Below, in pieces: positions 8,707 through 16,544 of a stretch of 32,916 nucleotides of DNA. The DNA comes from Actinomycetota bacterium (GTDB lineage Bacteria; Actinomycetota; Acidimicrobiia; Acidimicrobiales; Microtrichaceae): positions 1 to 32,916 of the forward strand of contig WLJI01000009.1 of the NCBI GenBank assembly GCA_009701845.1, in the 5' to 3' direction. The position numbers and the translations under genes were made by a program. Within the stretch, counting starts at the first letter, position 1. Each line of letters starts with the position of its first letter. The notes below the pieces were generated by a model. It was not told where the DNA came from, ran no database searches, and was given only the letters and a program-made list of their open reading frames with translations.

Positions 8707-10238
8707 CGATTCCCCGTTCATTTCTTGGCCGCGCAGATCTGGCCCTTCGCCGGTCGGGAACCCTTGCCGATCTGATGATGCGTTTAGCCGAGATGCATGG
8801 CGAGAAACTATTTGTTACCGAAGAAGACGAGACCGGCCTGTCTCGCAGAATTACCTATGTCCAGGCCGCCGAACAGGTAGCTGCTTGGTCTCGGGCAATC
8901 CGCTTGCTCAATGAGCCCGGTCGCCCAGTGGTGATTGCAACGAGCAACGGAATTGATCAATTCATGTTGTGTCTTGCGGTCTCCGCTGCGGGTGGGCTGC
9001 CAGCACCGGTCAACCCGCAGATGTCCGAGGCCGAGGTTGCACACGTGATTGCAGACTCAGGGGCAACTCTTGTCATTCGCCATTGCGAAGACCTGCCAGT
9101 GACCGAGGGTGCAACAGTCATTGCTACCCCAGACCCTCAAGACATTGCGGCGCTGTTCTACACCTCGGGAACCACCGGAAAGCCCAAGGGGGCAGAACTT
9201 ACACATCAGGCGCTCGTGGGGCAGGTCTCGCTCGCAGCCATGTGGCCCTTTACCTTGCGTCACGATGAACTCGTGATGGCTCTACCCGTAGCGCACATTA
9301 TGGGCTTTGTTGCCCTGATGGGCCCTGCGGTGGCCGGTGTTCCCATCTATTTTCTGCAGCGTTTTTCGCCTCGGCGGACCTTGCAGATCATTGAGCATCG
9401 CCGGTGTTCGGCCTTCATTGGTGTGCCCGCGATGTATCGCACATTGTTCGAGGCGGGAGCAGCCGAAGCGGATCTCAGCTCAGTGCGGGTCTGGATCAGC
9501 GGCGCGGATGTCATGCCGGCCGACCTTGCCCTCAAGTTCAAGTCCTTTGGCGCTTCGGTAACACTTCCAGGTATCGGCGCAATCGGCGAGGCTGCCTTTA
9601 TGGAGGGCTACGGAATGGTCGAGGTGGGCGGCAACGTAGCCACAAAACTCTCGCCGCCAATGTTGCCGATCGGCCTTGGCGATTCGCTGGGCCTGTCGAT
9701 GCCGGGCTGGAAGTTCAAGGTGGCAGATCGCTCAGGCAGGGGAGTGCTTCCTGGGCAAGTCGGCGAGTTGCGGCTGAAGGGTCCGGGGGTGCTGAAGGGG
9801 TACTGGGGGGATGCGCAAGCAAGCAGTGACGCACTCACCGCGGATGGATGGTTGAAAACCGGTGACCTTGTGCGGTCGGGTCCCTTTGGAACCGTGATGT
9901 TTCAGGGTCGTGCAAAAGCGGTGATCAAGTCTGGCGGCTACTCGGTGTATCCAGTCGAGGTAGAGGCCGATATTGAGGAGCACCCAGATGTGCTCGAGGC
10001 CGCCGTGGTCGGAATCCCACATGCAAAGCTTGGAGAGGTTCCCGTTGCTGCTGTTCGCCTTCGGCCACAAGCCAAGGTGACATCTCAAGAGCTGGTGGTG
10101 TGGGCTGGTGTCCGCATGGCTCAGTACAAAGCGCCGCGCCGCATTGTCATAGTTGATGAGCTACCACGAACTGGCACCCGCAAAATCCAGCGGGATCGTT
10201 TGCTGCCACTCTTTCAAGACCCGGCTGACGCAGGCTGA
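8703..10238 (+). CDS. AMP-dependent acyl-CoA synthetase/ligase family protein
   Basis: Adenylate-forming enzyme of 511 residues, most similar in pattern to FadD-like acyl-CoA ligases. It has the P-loop-like TSGTTGKPKG at about 154-163, the A5-type motif EGYGMVEVGG, the ribose-binding TGDL (GWLKTGDLVRSG), the hinge GRAKAVIKSGGYSVYPVEVE and the catalytic Lys motif RTGTRKIQRDRLL near the C-terminus. All core motifs are present, so it should be active; the acid substrate is not evident. Its start overlaps the pcrA stop (ATGA), so translation is coupled to the helicase gene, although no functional link is known. It converges with the minus-strand gene ending at 10240, leaving one base between the stops and no separate terminator. 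Confidence 0.92.
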   Translation: MTIPRSFLGRADLALRRSGTLADLMMRLAEMHGEKLFVTEEDETGLSRRITYVQAAEQVAAWSRAIRLLNEPGRPVVIATSNGIDQFMLCLAVSAAGGLPAPVNPQMSEAEVAHVIADSGATLVIRHCEDLPVTEGATVIATPDPQDIAALFYTSGTTGKPKGAELTHQALVGQVSLAAMWPFTLRHDELVMALPVAHIMGFVALMGPAVAGVPIYFLQRFSPRRTLQIIEHRRCSAFIGVPAMYRTLFEAGAAEADLSSVRVWISGADVMPADLALKFKSFGASVTLPGIGAIGEAAFMEGYGMVEVGGNVATKLSPPMLPIGLGDSLGLSMPGWKFKVADRSGRGVLPGQVGELRLKGPGVLKGYWGDAQASSDALTADGWLKTGDLVRSGPFGTVMFQGRAKAVIKSGGYSVYPVEVEADIEEHPDVLEAAVVGIPHAKLGEVPVAAVRLRPQAKVTSQELVVWAGVRMAQYKAPRRIVIVDELPRTGTRKIQRDRLLPLFQDPADAG

Positions 10239-10239
10239 A

Positions 10240-10782
10240 CTAACCGCCACCGTTGCTAGAGATTTTGTCATCTGGTCGCAGGTCAATGGTGAGGTTTCCC
10301 TCTTTGTCGACTTTCCACGCGTACTGATCAAGGCCTTCGCCATTTGCCTGAAAGGTGATATCGCGACATATCTGCCCTTGCTCACGCTGAGCGCCACTTA
10401 CAGCGGATCGCTCCTCAAATAACTCACGCTTGGCTGACCAAACCAGAAAACAGTTCTCTTCAGCATCAGGGGCTGCGGCATCGAATGCCACCCAACGAAG
10501 AGCGGGGTCCTTCCCAAAGTGGTTGACCGCAATCGGCCGTTGCTGCCCACGACCAGAAACATCACTAAACAACAGTGGCCCCTGCGTGTTGATTTGCTTC
10601 GAGAGTCGCACAGCGTTTCCGGCGTCGAAGACGTCATCGCCCAAGCGGAGTTGAGTGGCGGTTTCGTTCCCTCCGGCAAGCGCAAGCATGCCCCAGGCAA
10701 TGCCAATGGCAACCAGAACTGCCCCAACCCCAAGGCTGATTGCTAAGAGTTGTTGTGTACCGGAACGACGTTCGACTGGCAT
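10240..10782 (-). CDS. Membrane-anchored protein of unknown function
   Basis: Not recognised. The ATG at 10782-10780 follows TAGGA with four to five bases of spacing and is the likeliest start; ATG 10797 and the frame to 10830 are longer alternatives. From this start the protein has 180 residues: a short Arg-containing N-terminus, one hydrophobic segment (about residues 12-36, SLGVGAVLVAIGIAWGMLALAG) and an extracytoplasmic domain of about 140 residues. That domain contains paired cysteines (ENCFLVW and GQICRDI) that could form a disulfide, and an aromatic stretch LRWVAFDAAAPDAEENC. No catalytic motif is visible. The gene is transcribed towards the ligase gene and diverges from sucC. Confidence 0.7.
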   Translation of the reverse strand: MPVERRSGTQQLLAISLGVGAVLVAIGIAWGMLALAGGNETATQLRLGDDVFDAGNAVRLSKQINTQGPLLFSDVSGRGQQRPIAVNHFGKDPALRWVAFDAAAPDAEENCFLVWSAKRELFEERSAVSGAQREQGQICRDITFQANGEGLDQYAWKVDKEGNLTIDLRPDDKISSNGGG

Positions 10783-10889
10783 GAGTCCTACCATTTTGCA
10801 TGCTGCGAGCCAAAAATGCAGTTCGAGCAAGAAACCGATTTGGCTCTCGATATGAGATCAAGGGCTGAAGGCGTTTAGTATCCCCCGCC

Positions 10890-10916
10890 GGGTGCATGAG
10901 TTCATATTGTGCACCC
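10890..10916. promoter_or_regulatory. Inverted repeat upstream of sucC (7-13-7)
   Basis: GGGTGCA (10890-10896) is the exact complement of TGCACCC (10910-10916), separated by 13 bases, about 60 bases before the sucC start and in the divergent spacer with the membrane protein gene. It could be an operator dyad or an RNA hairpin. There is no following T-tract. Confidence 0.4.
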
Positions 10917-10975
10917 TCGAGTAGCGCACCGGCGTTATTCGACGGGCCGATGGCCGAGCAGAAAGGCACACGAGG

Positions 10976-12121
10976 GTGGACCTCTTCGAGTACCAAGGTA
11001 AACAATTCTTTGCTTCGTTCGACATTCCAGTGTCGAAGGGCGAGGCGGTGACCACAGTGGAGGATGCCGTTGCTGCAGCTGGCCGCATCGGTGAGTACCC
11101 CGTGGTGATCAAGGCGCAGGTGCAAGTTGGTGGACGCGGCAAAGCTGGCGGCATCAAGTTGGCGAACACTGCCGAGGAGGTGCGCGAGTACGCCTCAAAT
11201 ATTTTAGGTATGGACATCAAGGGCCATACCGTCCATGTGGTCTGGATCGAAGTGGCCTCTGACATTGCCGAGGAGTACTACGCCAGCTTTACGCTCGACC
11301 GTTCAGCCAAGAAGCATCTCGGGATGCTTTCTGCAGAGGGTGGAGTTGAGATCGAAGCCGTGGCCGAAGAGAACCCAGACGCAATCGCCAAGATCTGGAT
11401 TGATCCTGTTGACGGTCTCGACGAGCCAACAGCTCGCGCCTGGGTCAAAGCAGCCAATCTGAACCCAGCAGCCGAGGATGGCGCAGTAGACATCTTGCTG
11501 AAGCTTTATCGGGCGTACACCGAAGGCGATGCCGATCTTGCAGAGATCAACCCGCTCATCCTGAAGCCCACTGGCGAGGTGCACGCGCTAGACGCCAAGG
11601 TGACCTTGGACGATAACGCCATCTACCGCCACGAATGGGCCGAGTACGAGGCAACTCAAGAGCGTGATTCTCGTGAGCAGGCCGCACACGAAAAGGGCTT
11701 GCAGTACGTCGGGCTGGATGGATCCGTTGGCATCATCGCAAACGGTGCAGGTCTGGCCATGAGCACCCTCGATGTGGTCAATCAGGCTGGCGGCAAGCCA
11801 GCGAACTTCCTAGATATCGGCGGCGGCGCAAACGCCGACGTGATGGCTGGAGCGCTCGAGGTCATCAACAACGACCCAGCAGTCAAAGCAATCTTCATCA
11901 ACATCTTCGGCGGGATCACCCGTGGCGAAGAGGTTGCGAACGGCATCATCGAAGCCCTTGGCCGAGTCAGCATCGAGTCACCCATCGTGATTCGCCTTGA
12001 TGGCACCAACGCCGAAGAGGGCAGAGCGATTCTTGCCCCTCACCTATCCGATCAACTGCAGATGCAGCCGACGATGCTTGAAGCAGCCAGTAAAGCTGTT
12101 GAGCTCGCCGCAAGCCGCTGA
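10976..12121 (+). CDS. sucC: Succinyl-CoA synthetase (ADP/GDP-forming) beta subunit
   Basis: Forms the nucleotide-binding beta subunit of succinyl-CoA ligase, which makes ATP or GTP in the TCA cycle. The 381 residues match the usual size. The ATP-grasp domain starts MDLFEYQGKQFFASFDIPVSKG, with VVIKAQVQVGGRGKAGGIKLA and AEINPLILKPTGEVHALDAKV; the C-terminal ligase domain has NGAGLAMSTLDVVNQAGGKPANFLDIGGGA and NIFGGITRGEEVANGI, which contacts the phosphohistidine and CoA of SucD. GTG 10976 is the start; it gives the canonical N-terminus and lies after AAAGG (spacing near 10). A 13-bp triple repeat fills the start of the spacer to sucD, and the pair is almost certainly one operon. Confidence 0.96.
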   Translation: MDLFEYQGKQFFASFDIPVSKGEAVTTVEDAVAAAGRIGEYPVVIKAQVQVGGRGKAGGIKLANTAEEVREYASNILGMDIKGHTVHVVWIEVASDIAEEYYASFTLDRSAKKHLGMLSAEGGVEIEAVAEENPDAIAKIWIDPVDGLDEPTARAWVKAANLNPAAEDGAVDILLKLYRAYTEGDADLAEINPLILKPTGEVHALDAKVTLDDNAIYRHEWAEYEATQERDSREQAAHEKGLQYVGLDGSVGIIANGAGLAMSTLDVVNQAGGKPANFLDIGGGANADVMAGALEVINNDPAVKAIFINIFGGITRGEEVANGIIEALGRVSIESPIVIRLDGTNAEEGRAILAPHLSDQLQMQPTMLEAASKAVELAASR

Positions 12122-12126
12122 CATCA

Positions 12127-12165
12127 GCCCACAACGAGTGCCCAGAACGAGGGCCCAGAACAAAA
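12127..12165. repeat. 13-bp tandem repeat, three copies, between sucC and sucD
   Basis: Units GCCCACAACGAGT (12127-12139), GCCCAGAACGAGG (12140-12152) and GCCCAGAACAAAA (12153-12165) begin five bases after the sucC stop. The last unit runs into AAAAAGG, the probable sucD ribosome-binding site, so the duplication has set the gene spacing. Confidence 0.9.
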
Positions 12166-12178
12166 AGGTCAAAATCAG

Positions 12179-13075
12179 ATGAGCATCTTTGTAGATGAAA
12201 CCACCAAAGTCCTGTATCAGGGACTGACCGGAAGCCAAGGCCGTTATTACGGTCTGCTGAACCGCGAATACGGCACGCAGGTTGTGGCCGGAACCAACCC
12301 CAAAAAGGCTGGAGAGAATGTCGATGGCATTCCCATCTTTGCCTCCGTTGCAGATGCAGTAGCCGAAACCGGCGCTACTGCTAGCTGCATCTTTATTCCT
12401 GCAGCGGGCGTACGTGCCGCCATCATGGAAGCAGCCGAGGGTGGCATTGAGTTCATCGTGTGCATCACCGAAGGTGTGCCTGCGCAAGATGAGGCTTGGT
12501 TCTTTAACAAACTCAAGCGTGACTTCCCAGGCGTGCAGCTTCTTGGTCCCAACTGCCCCGGCATCATTAGCCCCGGCAAATGCAATATTGGAATCACCGC
12601 TGGTCACATTGCCAAGAACCCGGAGCCCGGAGCCAACAACGTGGGCATCGTGAGCCGTTCTGGCACGCTGACCTATCAGGCACTGTATGAACTGCAGTCG
12701 CAGAACATTGGCGTGACTACCTGTGTTGGCATCGGTGGCGACCCCGTTCCTGGTACCAGCTTCATCGACTGCCTCGAGCGGTTCGAGGCCGATGCGGAAA
12801 CCACTGCAGTCATGATGATCGGCGAGATCGGCGGCTCGGCAGAAGAAGAAGCCGCAGAGTTCATTTCTTCAAATATGACCAAGCCTGTGGTTGGCTACAT
12901 TGCCGGCCAGACTGCTCCTCCAGGAAAGAAGATGGGCCACGCCGGGGCAATCGTCTCTGGTGGCAAGGGAACTGCTGCAGCCAAGATGGATGCAATGAAG
13001 GCTGCCGGCGTGAGCGTTGGCGCAAACCCAACCGAGGCCGGCCTGTTGATGGTCGACGTCGTCAAGGGCCTCTAA
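12179..13075 (+). CDS. sucD: Succinyl-CoA synthetase alpha subunit
   Basis: CoA-binding, phosphohistidine-carrying partner of SucC; 298 residues, full length. The N-terminal Rossmann domain reads VLYQGLTGSQGRYYGLLN and VAGTNPKKAG (CoA site). The middle contains LLGPNCPGIISPGKCNIGI and IVSRSGTLTYQALYEL. The active-site His254 is in GHAGAIVSGGKGTAAAK. ATG 12179 is preceded by AAAAAGGTC with normal spacing. It sits 57 bases after sucC. Downstream, before purN, are two copies of a 10-bp palindrome that may act as a terminator or operator. Confidence 0.97.
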   Translation: MSIFVDETTKVLYQGLTGSQGRYYGLLNREYGTQVVAGTNPKKAGENVDGIPIFASVADAVAETGATASCIFIPAAGVRAAIMEAAEGGIEFIVCITEGVPAQDEAWFFNKLKRDFPGVQLLGPNCPGIISPGKCNIGITAGHIAKNPEPGANNVGIVSRSGTLTYQALYELQSQNIGVTTCVGIGGDPVPGTSFIDCLERFEADAETTAVMMIGEIGGSAEEEAAEFISSNMTKPVVGYIAGQTAPPGKKMGHAGAIVSGGKGTAAAKMDAMKAAGVSVGANPTEAGLLMVDVVKGL

Positions 13076-13110
13076 GGGTCCTTTAGAAGCTTTAGTTGCT
13101 GACTGGCCAA

Positions 13111-13144
13111 TCTGCTAGCAGGCACATTGTTGTCTGCTAGCAGA
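13111..13144. promoter_or_regulatory. Twin palindromes / 11-bp inverted repeat between sucD and purN
   Basis: CTGCTAGCAG occurs at 13112-13121 and again at 13134-13143, a 22-bp period. Each copy is itself a perfect palindrome, and with one extra base on each side they form an 11-bp stem with a 12-base loop. No T-tract follows, so a simple Rho-independent terminator is doubtful; paired operator half-sites on one helix face are equally plausible. It ends 37 bases before purN. Confidence 0.55.
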
Positions 13145-13180
13145 ATCAGCCGAGTCAGCAGACTGATAGTTTCAGCGCAT

Positions 13181-13744
13181 ATGCGACTTGCCGTACTCGC
13201 CTCTGGAAGCGGGACCCTTCTTGACGCGATGGCTACTGCTGCTTTGCCGATCGACCTAGTGATGGTCGACAGGCATTGTTTGGTTGAGCAGATCGCAGCA
13301 GATCATTCGTTACCTTGTGTGGTGATTGAGCGAACCGAGTTTGGGCCTACTTTTGACCGTGAGCGCTACACCGACCGGGTGCTCGATCGGCTGAGTATCG
13401 ATCGAATCGACCTTGTGGCTATGGCCGGATGGGGAACCATCCTGTCTGCGGCGGCGTTCGAGGCCTACCCCGAGCGCATCTTGAATACCCACCCCTCGCT
13501 GCTTCCGGCGTTTCCCGGTTGGAACGCGGTTGAGGCAACGTTGGCATACGGGGCAAAGGTGACCGGCTGCACCGTGCACGTAGCTACTGAGCAGGTCGAC
13601 GCTGGGCCGATCCTTGCCCAAGAGGCAGTAGATGTGCTGCCGGGCGACGACCAATCAACCCTGCATGAGCGCATCAAAGCCGTAGAGCGGCGACTGTATG
13701 TGGACACGATTCGAACAATTCTTCAAAGAGAGCGAGTGTCATGA
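13181..13744 (+). CDS. purN: Phosphoribosylglycinamide formyltransferase
   Basis: Transfers a formyl group from 10-formyl-tetrahydrofolate to GAR, the third step of purine synthesis. ATG 13181 gives the family start MRLAVLASGSGTLLDAM; the longer frame from 13127 lies across the upstream spacer and is unlikely. The 187 residues include the conserved INTHPSLLPAFPG (catalytic Asn and His) and GCTVHVATEQVDAGPILAQ (catalytic Asp). The folate-site sequence MAGWGTILS departs slightly from the usual AGFMRILS. The last bases GTGTCATGA overlap the purH start, so purN and purH are translationally coupled. No Shine-Dalgarno site is evident before purN. Confidence 0.93.
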   Translation: MRLAVLASGSGTLLDAMATAALPIDLVMVDRHCLVEQIAADHSLPCVVIERTEFGPTFDRERYTDRVLDRLSIDRIDLVAMAGWGTILSAAAFEAYPERILNTHPSLLPAFPGWNAVEATLAYGAKVTGCTVHVATEQVDAGPILAQEAVDVLPGDDQSTLHERIKAVERRLYVDTIRTILQRERVS

Positions 13745-15270
13745 CTGAATCCACCAAACCGCGGGCATTGTTGTCGGCATATGACAAAACCGGAATGGTT
13801 GAATTTGGCCGGTCGCTGATAGAGCTGGGCTGGGAACTTGTCTCTTCTGGCGGAACTGCACGAGTGCTGGCCGAGGCTGGCCTTCGCGTCATCCCGACCG
13901 AGGACGTCACTGGGTTTCCAGAGATGCTTGGCCACCGAGTCGTCACCTTGCATCCGGCAATTCACGGTGGAATCTTGGCCGATCGTACTGACCCATCTCA
14001 CGTAGCCGATATGGAGACCTATTCGGTCACAGCTATAGACCTTGTAGCAGTCAACCTGTACCCGTTTAGTTCGGACCCATCGATTGAGCTCATCGATATT
14101 GGCGGGCCGGCAATGGTTCGGGGAGCGGCCAAGAATCACTCACAGGTCACGGTGTTGGTCAACCCTGCAGATTACGAAGTTGCCCTAAGTGAGTTGCGCT
14201 CAGGTGGTGCAGTTACCGAGGTCACTCGCCGCCGCCTCGCCCGCGATGCCTTTGCACACACTGCCGCGTACGACGCAGCAATTGTTGCTTGGTTCGACGC
14301 TCAAGGCGCGGGGGAGTTGCCCGACTCGGGCCCCCTGCCAAAGACCCTGCACCTGTCTGCAGACCGCAGCCAAGAACTGCGCTACGGCGAGAACCCGCAT
14401 CAGGTGGGAGCGCGCTATTCATTTCCCGGCGGAGGTTGCTGGGATGCTGCTGAGCAACTCGGCGGTAAAGAGATGTCGTACCTCAACATGTATGACGCAG
14501 ACGCTGCATGGAGGCTGGTGTGCTCGTTAGGAGAGCTGCCGGCAGCGGTTGTTATCAAGCATGCAAACGCGTGCGGCGCAGCAGTAGATGCAGACATCAC
14601 CTCGGCGTACATTCGCGCTCACGAAGGCGACCCCACCTCGGCCTTCGGCGGAATCGTGGCAGTCAACCGCGTAGTTCCAGCTGCCCTAGCCGAGGCGCTC
14701 GCGCCGGTATTTACCGAAGTGATTATCGCTCCGGGATATGAGCCTGCAGCGCTTGAGATTCTGCTTGCCAAGAAGAATCTGCGAGTTCTCACAGCGCCCA
14801 CGCTCAAGGTGCCAGAACTCGATATTCGCTCGATCTCTGGTGGCCTGTTAGTGCAAACAGCAGACGTAGTCTCGCTTGATCGAGGAGCTTGGACCGTGGT
14901 GACAGATCGCCAGCCCACCGAGTCCGAGTGGAACGATATGGAACTGGCTTGGCGACTGGTTGCTCGAGTGACCTCAAATACCATTGTGTTAGTCAAAGAT
15001 GGCCAAGCTGTGGGCATTGGTGCCGGGCAACAAAACCGCCGTGATGCTGGGCGAATTGCTGCGAGCAAAGCCGAGGGCCGAGCCGTTGGCGGAGCTTGCG
15101 CCTCGGACGCGTTCTTCCCCTTCCGTGACGGCCTTGACGCTGCTGCAGAAGCAGGGGCAACTGCAGTCATTCAACCTGGTGGGTCAATCCGCGATGAAGA
15201 GGTTATCGCTGCTGCGAACGAGGCCAACATGGCCATGGTGTTTACTTCGGAACGGCACTTCAAGCACTAG
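13741..15270 (+). CDS. purH: Bifunctional AICAR formyltransferase / IMP cyclohydrolase
   Basis: Catalyses the last two steps to IMP; 509 residues, a normal length. The N-terminal IMP cyclohydrolase (MGS-like) domain has RALLSAYDKTGMVEFGRSL, SSGGTARVLAEAG, RVVTLHPAIHGGILA and the loop LIDIGGPAMVRGAAKNH. The C-terminal transformylase has ELRYGENPHQ, the Lys-His pair in VIKHANACGAA, TSAFGGIVAVNR and the C-terminal block SDAFFPFRDGLDAAAEAG, QPGGSIRDEEVI and MVFTSERHFKH. ATG 13741 overlaps the purN stop. The IMP made here is the substrate of GuaB encoded earlier in the window. An 18-bp tandem repeat begins shortly after the stop. Confidence 0.97.
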   Translation: MTESTKPRALLSAYDKTGMVEFGRSLIELGWELVSSGGTARVLAEAGLRVIPTEDVTGFPEMLGHRVVTLHPAIHGGILADRTDPSHVADMETYSVTAIDLVAVNLYPFSSDPSIELIDIGGPAMVRGAAKNHSQVTVLVNPADYEVALSELRSGGAVTEVTRRRLARDAFAHTAAYDAAIVAWFDAQGAGELPDSGPLPKTLHLSADRSQELRYGENPHQVGARYSFPGGGCWDAAEQLGGKEMSYLNMYDADAAWRLVCSLGELPAAVVIKHANACGAAVDADITSAYIRAHEGDPTSAFGGIVAVNRVVPAALAEALAPVFTEVIIAPGYEPAALEILLAKKNLRVLTAPTLKVPELDIRSISGGLLVQTADVVSLDRGAWTVVTDRQPTESEWNDMELAWRLVARVTSNTIVLVKDGQAVGIGAGQQNRRDAGRIAASKAEGRAVGGACASDAFFPFRDGLDAAAEAGATAVIQPGGSIRDEEVIAAANEANMAMVFTSERHFKH

Positions 15271-15288
15271 CAGCTTCGCCTCGGTGAC

Positions 15289-15360
15289 AAGCAGTCTCAG
15301 TCAGAGAAGCAGTCTCAGTGAGACAAGCAGTCTCAGTCAGAGAATCGGCCTCAGTCAGAA
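15289..15360. repeat. 18-bp tandem repeat, four copies, between convergent purH and EthD-like genes
   Basis: Units of the form AAGCAGTCTCAGTCAGAG lie at 15289-15306, 15307-15324 (two changes), 15325-15342 and 15343-15360 (diverged). The second unit creates the palindrome GTCTCAGTGAGAC (15312-15324), and TGAGAC-AAGCA-GTCTCA (15319-15335) can fold into a 6-bp hairpin. The last unit overlaps the final codons of the minus-strand gene. The array may serve as a weak bidirectional terminator, but no T-tract is present. Confidence 0.9.
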
Positions 15361-16053
15361 GAGCAGGTACTCAGACATAGCGATGCTTCGCAGCTTGGCC
15401 ATGTCAAAGACGGTGTCGACACTGTCGAGCATGACCGACAGGTTTTCTAGGTCACCGTTATGAAAAGCCTGAATGTCTGCCACGATCTCTTCTGATTCCC
15501 AGCTTTCCACCACGATCCCGTCGAGTGGCGGCGCACCCGCAGTCACGGGATGCACCACCGTGTTGCGCACATAGCGAAGCCGAGGCTGTAGTTGTTCAGA
15601 CATCGGTGATTGGTGGCCGTACCAGAACTCGCGAAAGCTGCGTTCATCAAGTGCGGGGTTACGGTGCACGAGCGCCACTGTTACCAGGCCAGGAGAGCGC
15701 TGCCCTGCGGGCCAATCTCGAACGGCACCCCGGCGCTGACCAAAATCAGAGTAGATCGATTCTGTGACTAGGTAGCCGTCGCAGCGCTCGCCTAGGCCGG
15801 AAAGTATCTGCTCAAGGGCGGGGGAGTCGTCATGATTGGCGATCCACAGCGAGATCGCTACCCGCATCGGCAGCTCAGACCCGGGGCAGGGCATGGGACC
15901 TGCGATACCTACTAGATCATCGCTGAGGTGCACGGAAATCTCGCTGGCTCCCGCAGTACTCAACTGCGATACGACTTGGTCAAGGACCTGCTCGCGTAGC
16001 GTGTTGCCAGCTTGAGAGGCCCGCGTACGGATGAGGTAAATCAGCTTTTCCAT
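15355..16053 (-). CDS. EthD-domain / dimeric alpha-beta barrel protein
   Basis: Predicted cytoplasmic protein of 232 residues with a ferredoxin-like dimeric alpha-beta barrel repeated twice: residues about 1-110 (KLIYLIRTRASQAG...) and about 120-220, where RNPALDERSFREFWYGHQSP and the following LRYVRNTVVHPV match the EthD pattern (His in the W-x-GHQSP segment). EthD-like proteins assist or catalyse oxidations and decarboxylations in degradative and polyketide pathways, but the function here is unknown. ATG 16053 has GAGG overlapping the preceding stop at the right spacing, so I prefer it to the longer frame from 16086. It is the last gene of a minus-strand run after the SnoaL-like gene. Confidence 0.8.
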   Translation of the reverse strand: MEKLIYLIRTRASQAGNTLREQVLDQVVSQLSTAGASEISVHLSDDLVGIAGPMPCPGSELPMRVAISLWIANHDDSPALEQILSGLGERCDGYLVTESIYSDFGQRRGAVRDWPAGQRSPGLVTVALVHRNPALDERSFREFWYGHQSPMSEQLQPRLRYVRNTVVHPVTAGAPPLDGIVVESWESEEIVADIQAFHNGDLENLSVMLDSVDTVFDMAKLRSIAMSEYLLF

Positions 16054-16060
16054 GTGTTCC

Positions 16061-16528
16061 TCAGTTTGTTTCTTGAGCAGCGGCAAGTTCTTTGCGGCGG
16101 GCTATCCAAGCACCCACCACTACACCGAACTTCTCTGGGTTATATACATCCTCTTCATAGGACCATTTACCGTTACCTGCATAATGCAGCACCGTCAGGT
16201 TGTACTCCTGATGGATCGAGCCATCGCCTGGGTCTTCGAGCCGATTCCAGACTTGGCAGATCACCCAGCCTCGTTGTTCGTCAACGACGTACCACTCAAT
16301 TGGGAATGAGGTAAAGGCGCTGTTCGGCCAGACAGACATGGTGGATTGAATCCATTCATGGATTGCGGCACGGCCCTCGAAACGGCCATAGAGGTGCTCA
16401 ACGTACACAGCGTCCTCGGTAAAGCAGTCCGACCAGCACGACCAATCTTGGCTTTGGCCGGCCTGAAATGCCGCCCCCTGATAATGCTCGAATGCATCAA
16501 TGATCTCTTGCTTTTTAAAAGTTCCCAT
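16061..16528 (-). CDS. SnoaL-like / NTF2-fold protein
   Basis: A 155-residue NTF2-like protein. The helix-rich start FEHYQGAAFQAGQSQDWSCWSDCFTEDAVYVEH, the strand-helix GRFEGRAAIHEWIQSTM and the later strands EWYVVDEQRGWVICQVWNR and NLTVLHYAGNGKWSYEEDVYN are the SnoaL cone pattern. Such proteins act as isomerases, cyclases or dehydratases, or only bind ligands; Asp and His residues in the cavity could be catalytic, but none can be named safely. It sits 16 bases after maf and seven before the EthD-like gene, so these two small alpha-beta proteins probably work on a common small-molecule substrate (inference). Confidence 0.83.
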   Translation of the reverse strand: MGTFKKQEIIDAFEHYQGAAFQAGQSQDWSCWSDCFTEDAVYVEHLYGRFEGRAAIHEWIQSTMSVWPNSAFTSFPIEWYVVDEQRGWVICQVWNRLEDPGDGSIHQEYNLTVLHYAGNGKWSYEEDVYNPEKFGVVVGAWIARRKELAAAQETN

Positions 16529-16544
16529 TGAGCCATCTTGTCAC

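Noticed and set aside
8703-10238. Acetyl-CoA synthetase
   Set aside because: Only general adenylate-forming motifs are visible and the protein is shorter (511 residues) than acetyl-CoA synthetases of about 650.
10240-10782. Rieske-type iron-sulfur protein
   Set aside because: The aromatic stretch and two cysteines were suggestive, but the Cys-x-His pairs needed for a Rieske cluster are absent.
10634-11125. 163-residue minus-strand frame at the sucC promoter
   Set aside because: It overlaps both the membrane protein gene in another frame and the start of sucC; no motif and no ribosome-binding site.
12044-12607. 187-residue minus-strand frame across the sucC-sucD junction
   Set aside because: It is opposite two certain genes and their repeat-filled spacer, with no recognisable domain.
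14619-15170. 183-residue minus-strand frame
   Set aside because: It is antisense to the purH transformylase domain and rich in Ser, Thr and Arg without motifs.
15289-15360. CRISPR array
   Set aside because: Units are directly adjacent 18-mers without unique spacers; this is a simple tandem repeat. The same holds for the arrays at 4169, 12127 and 19765.
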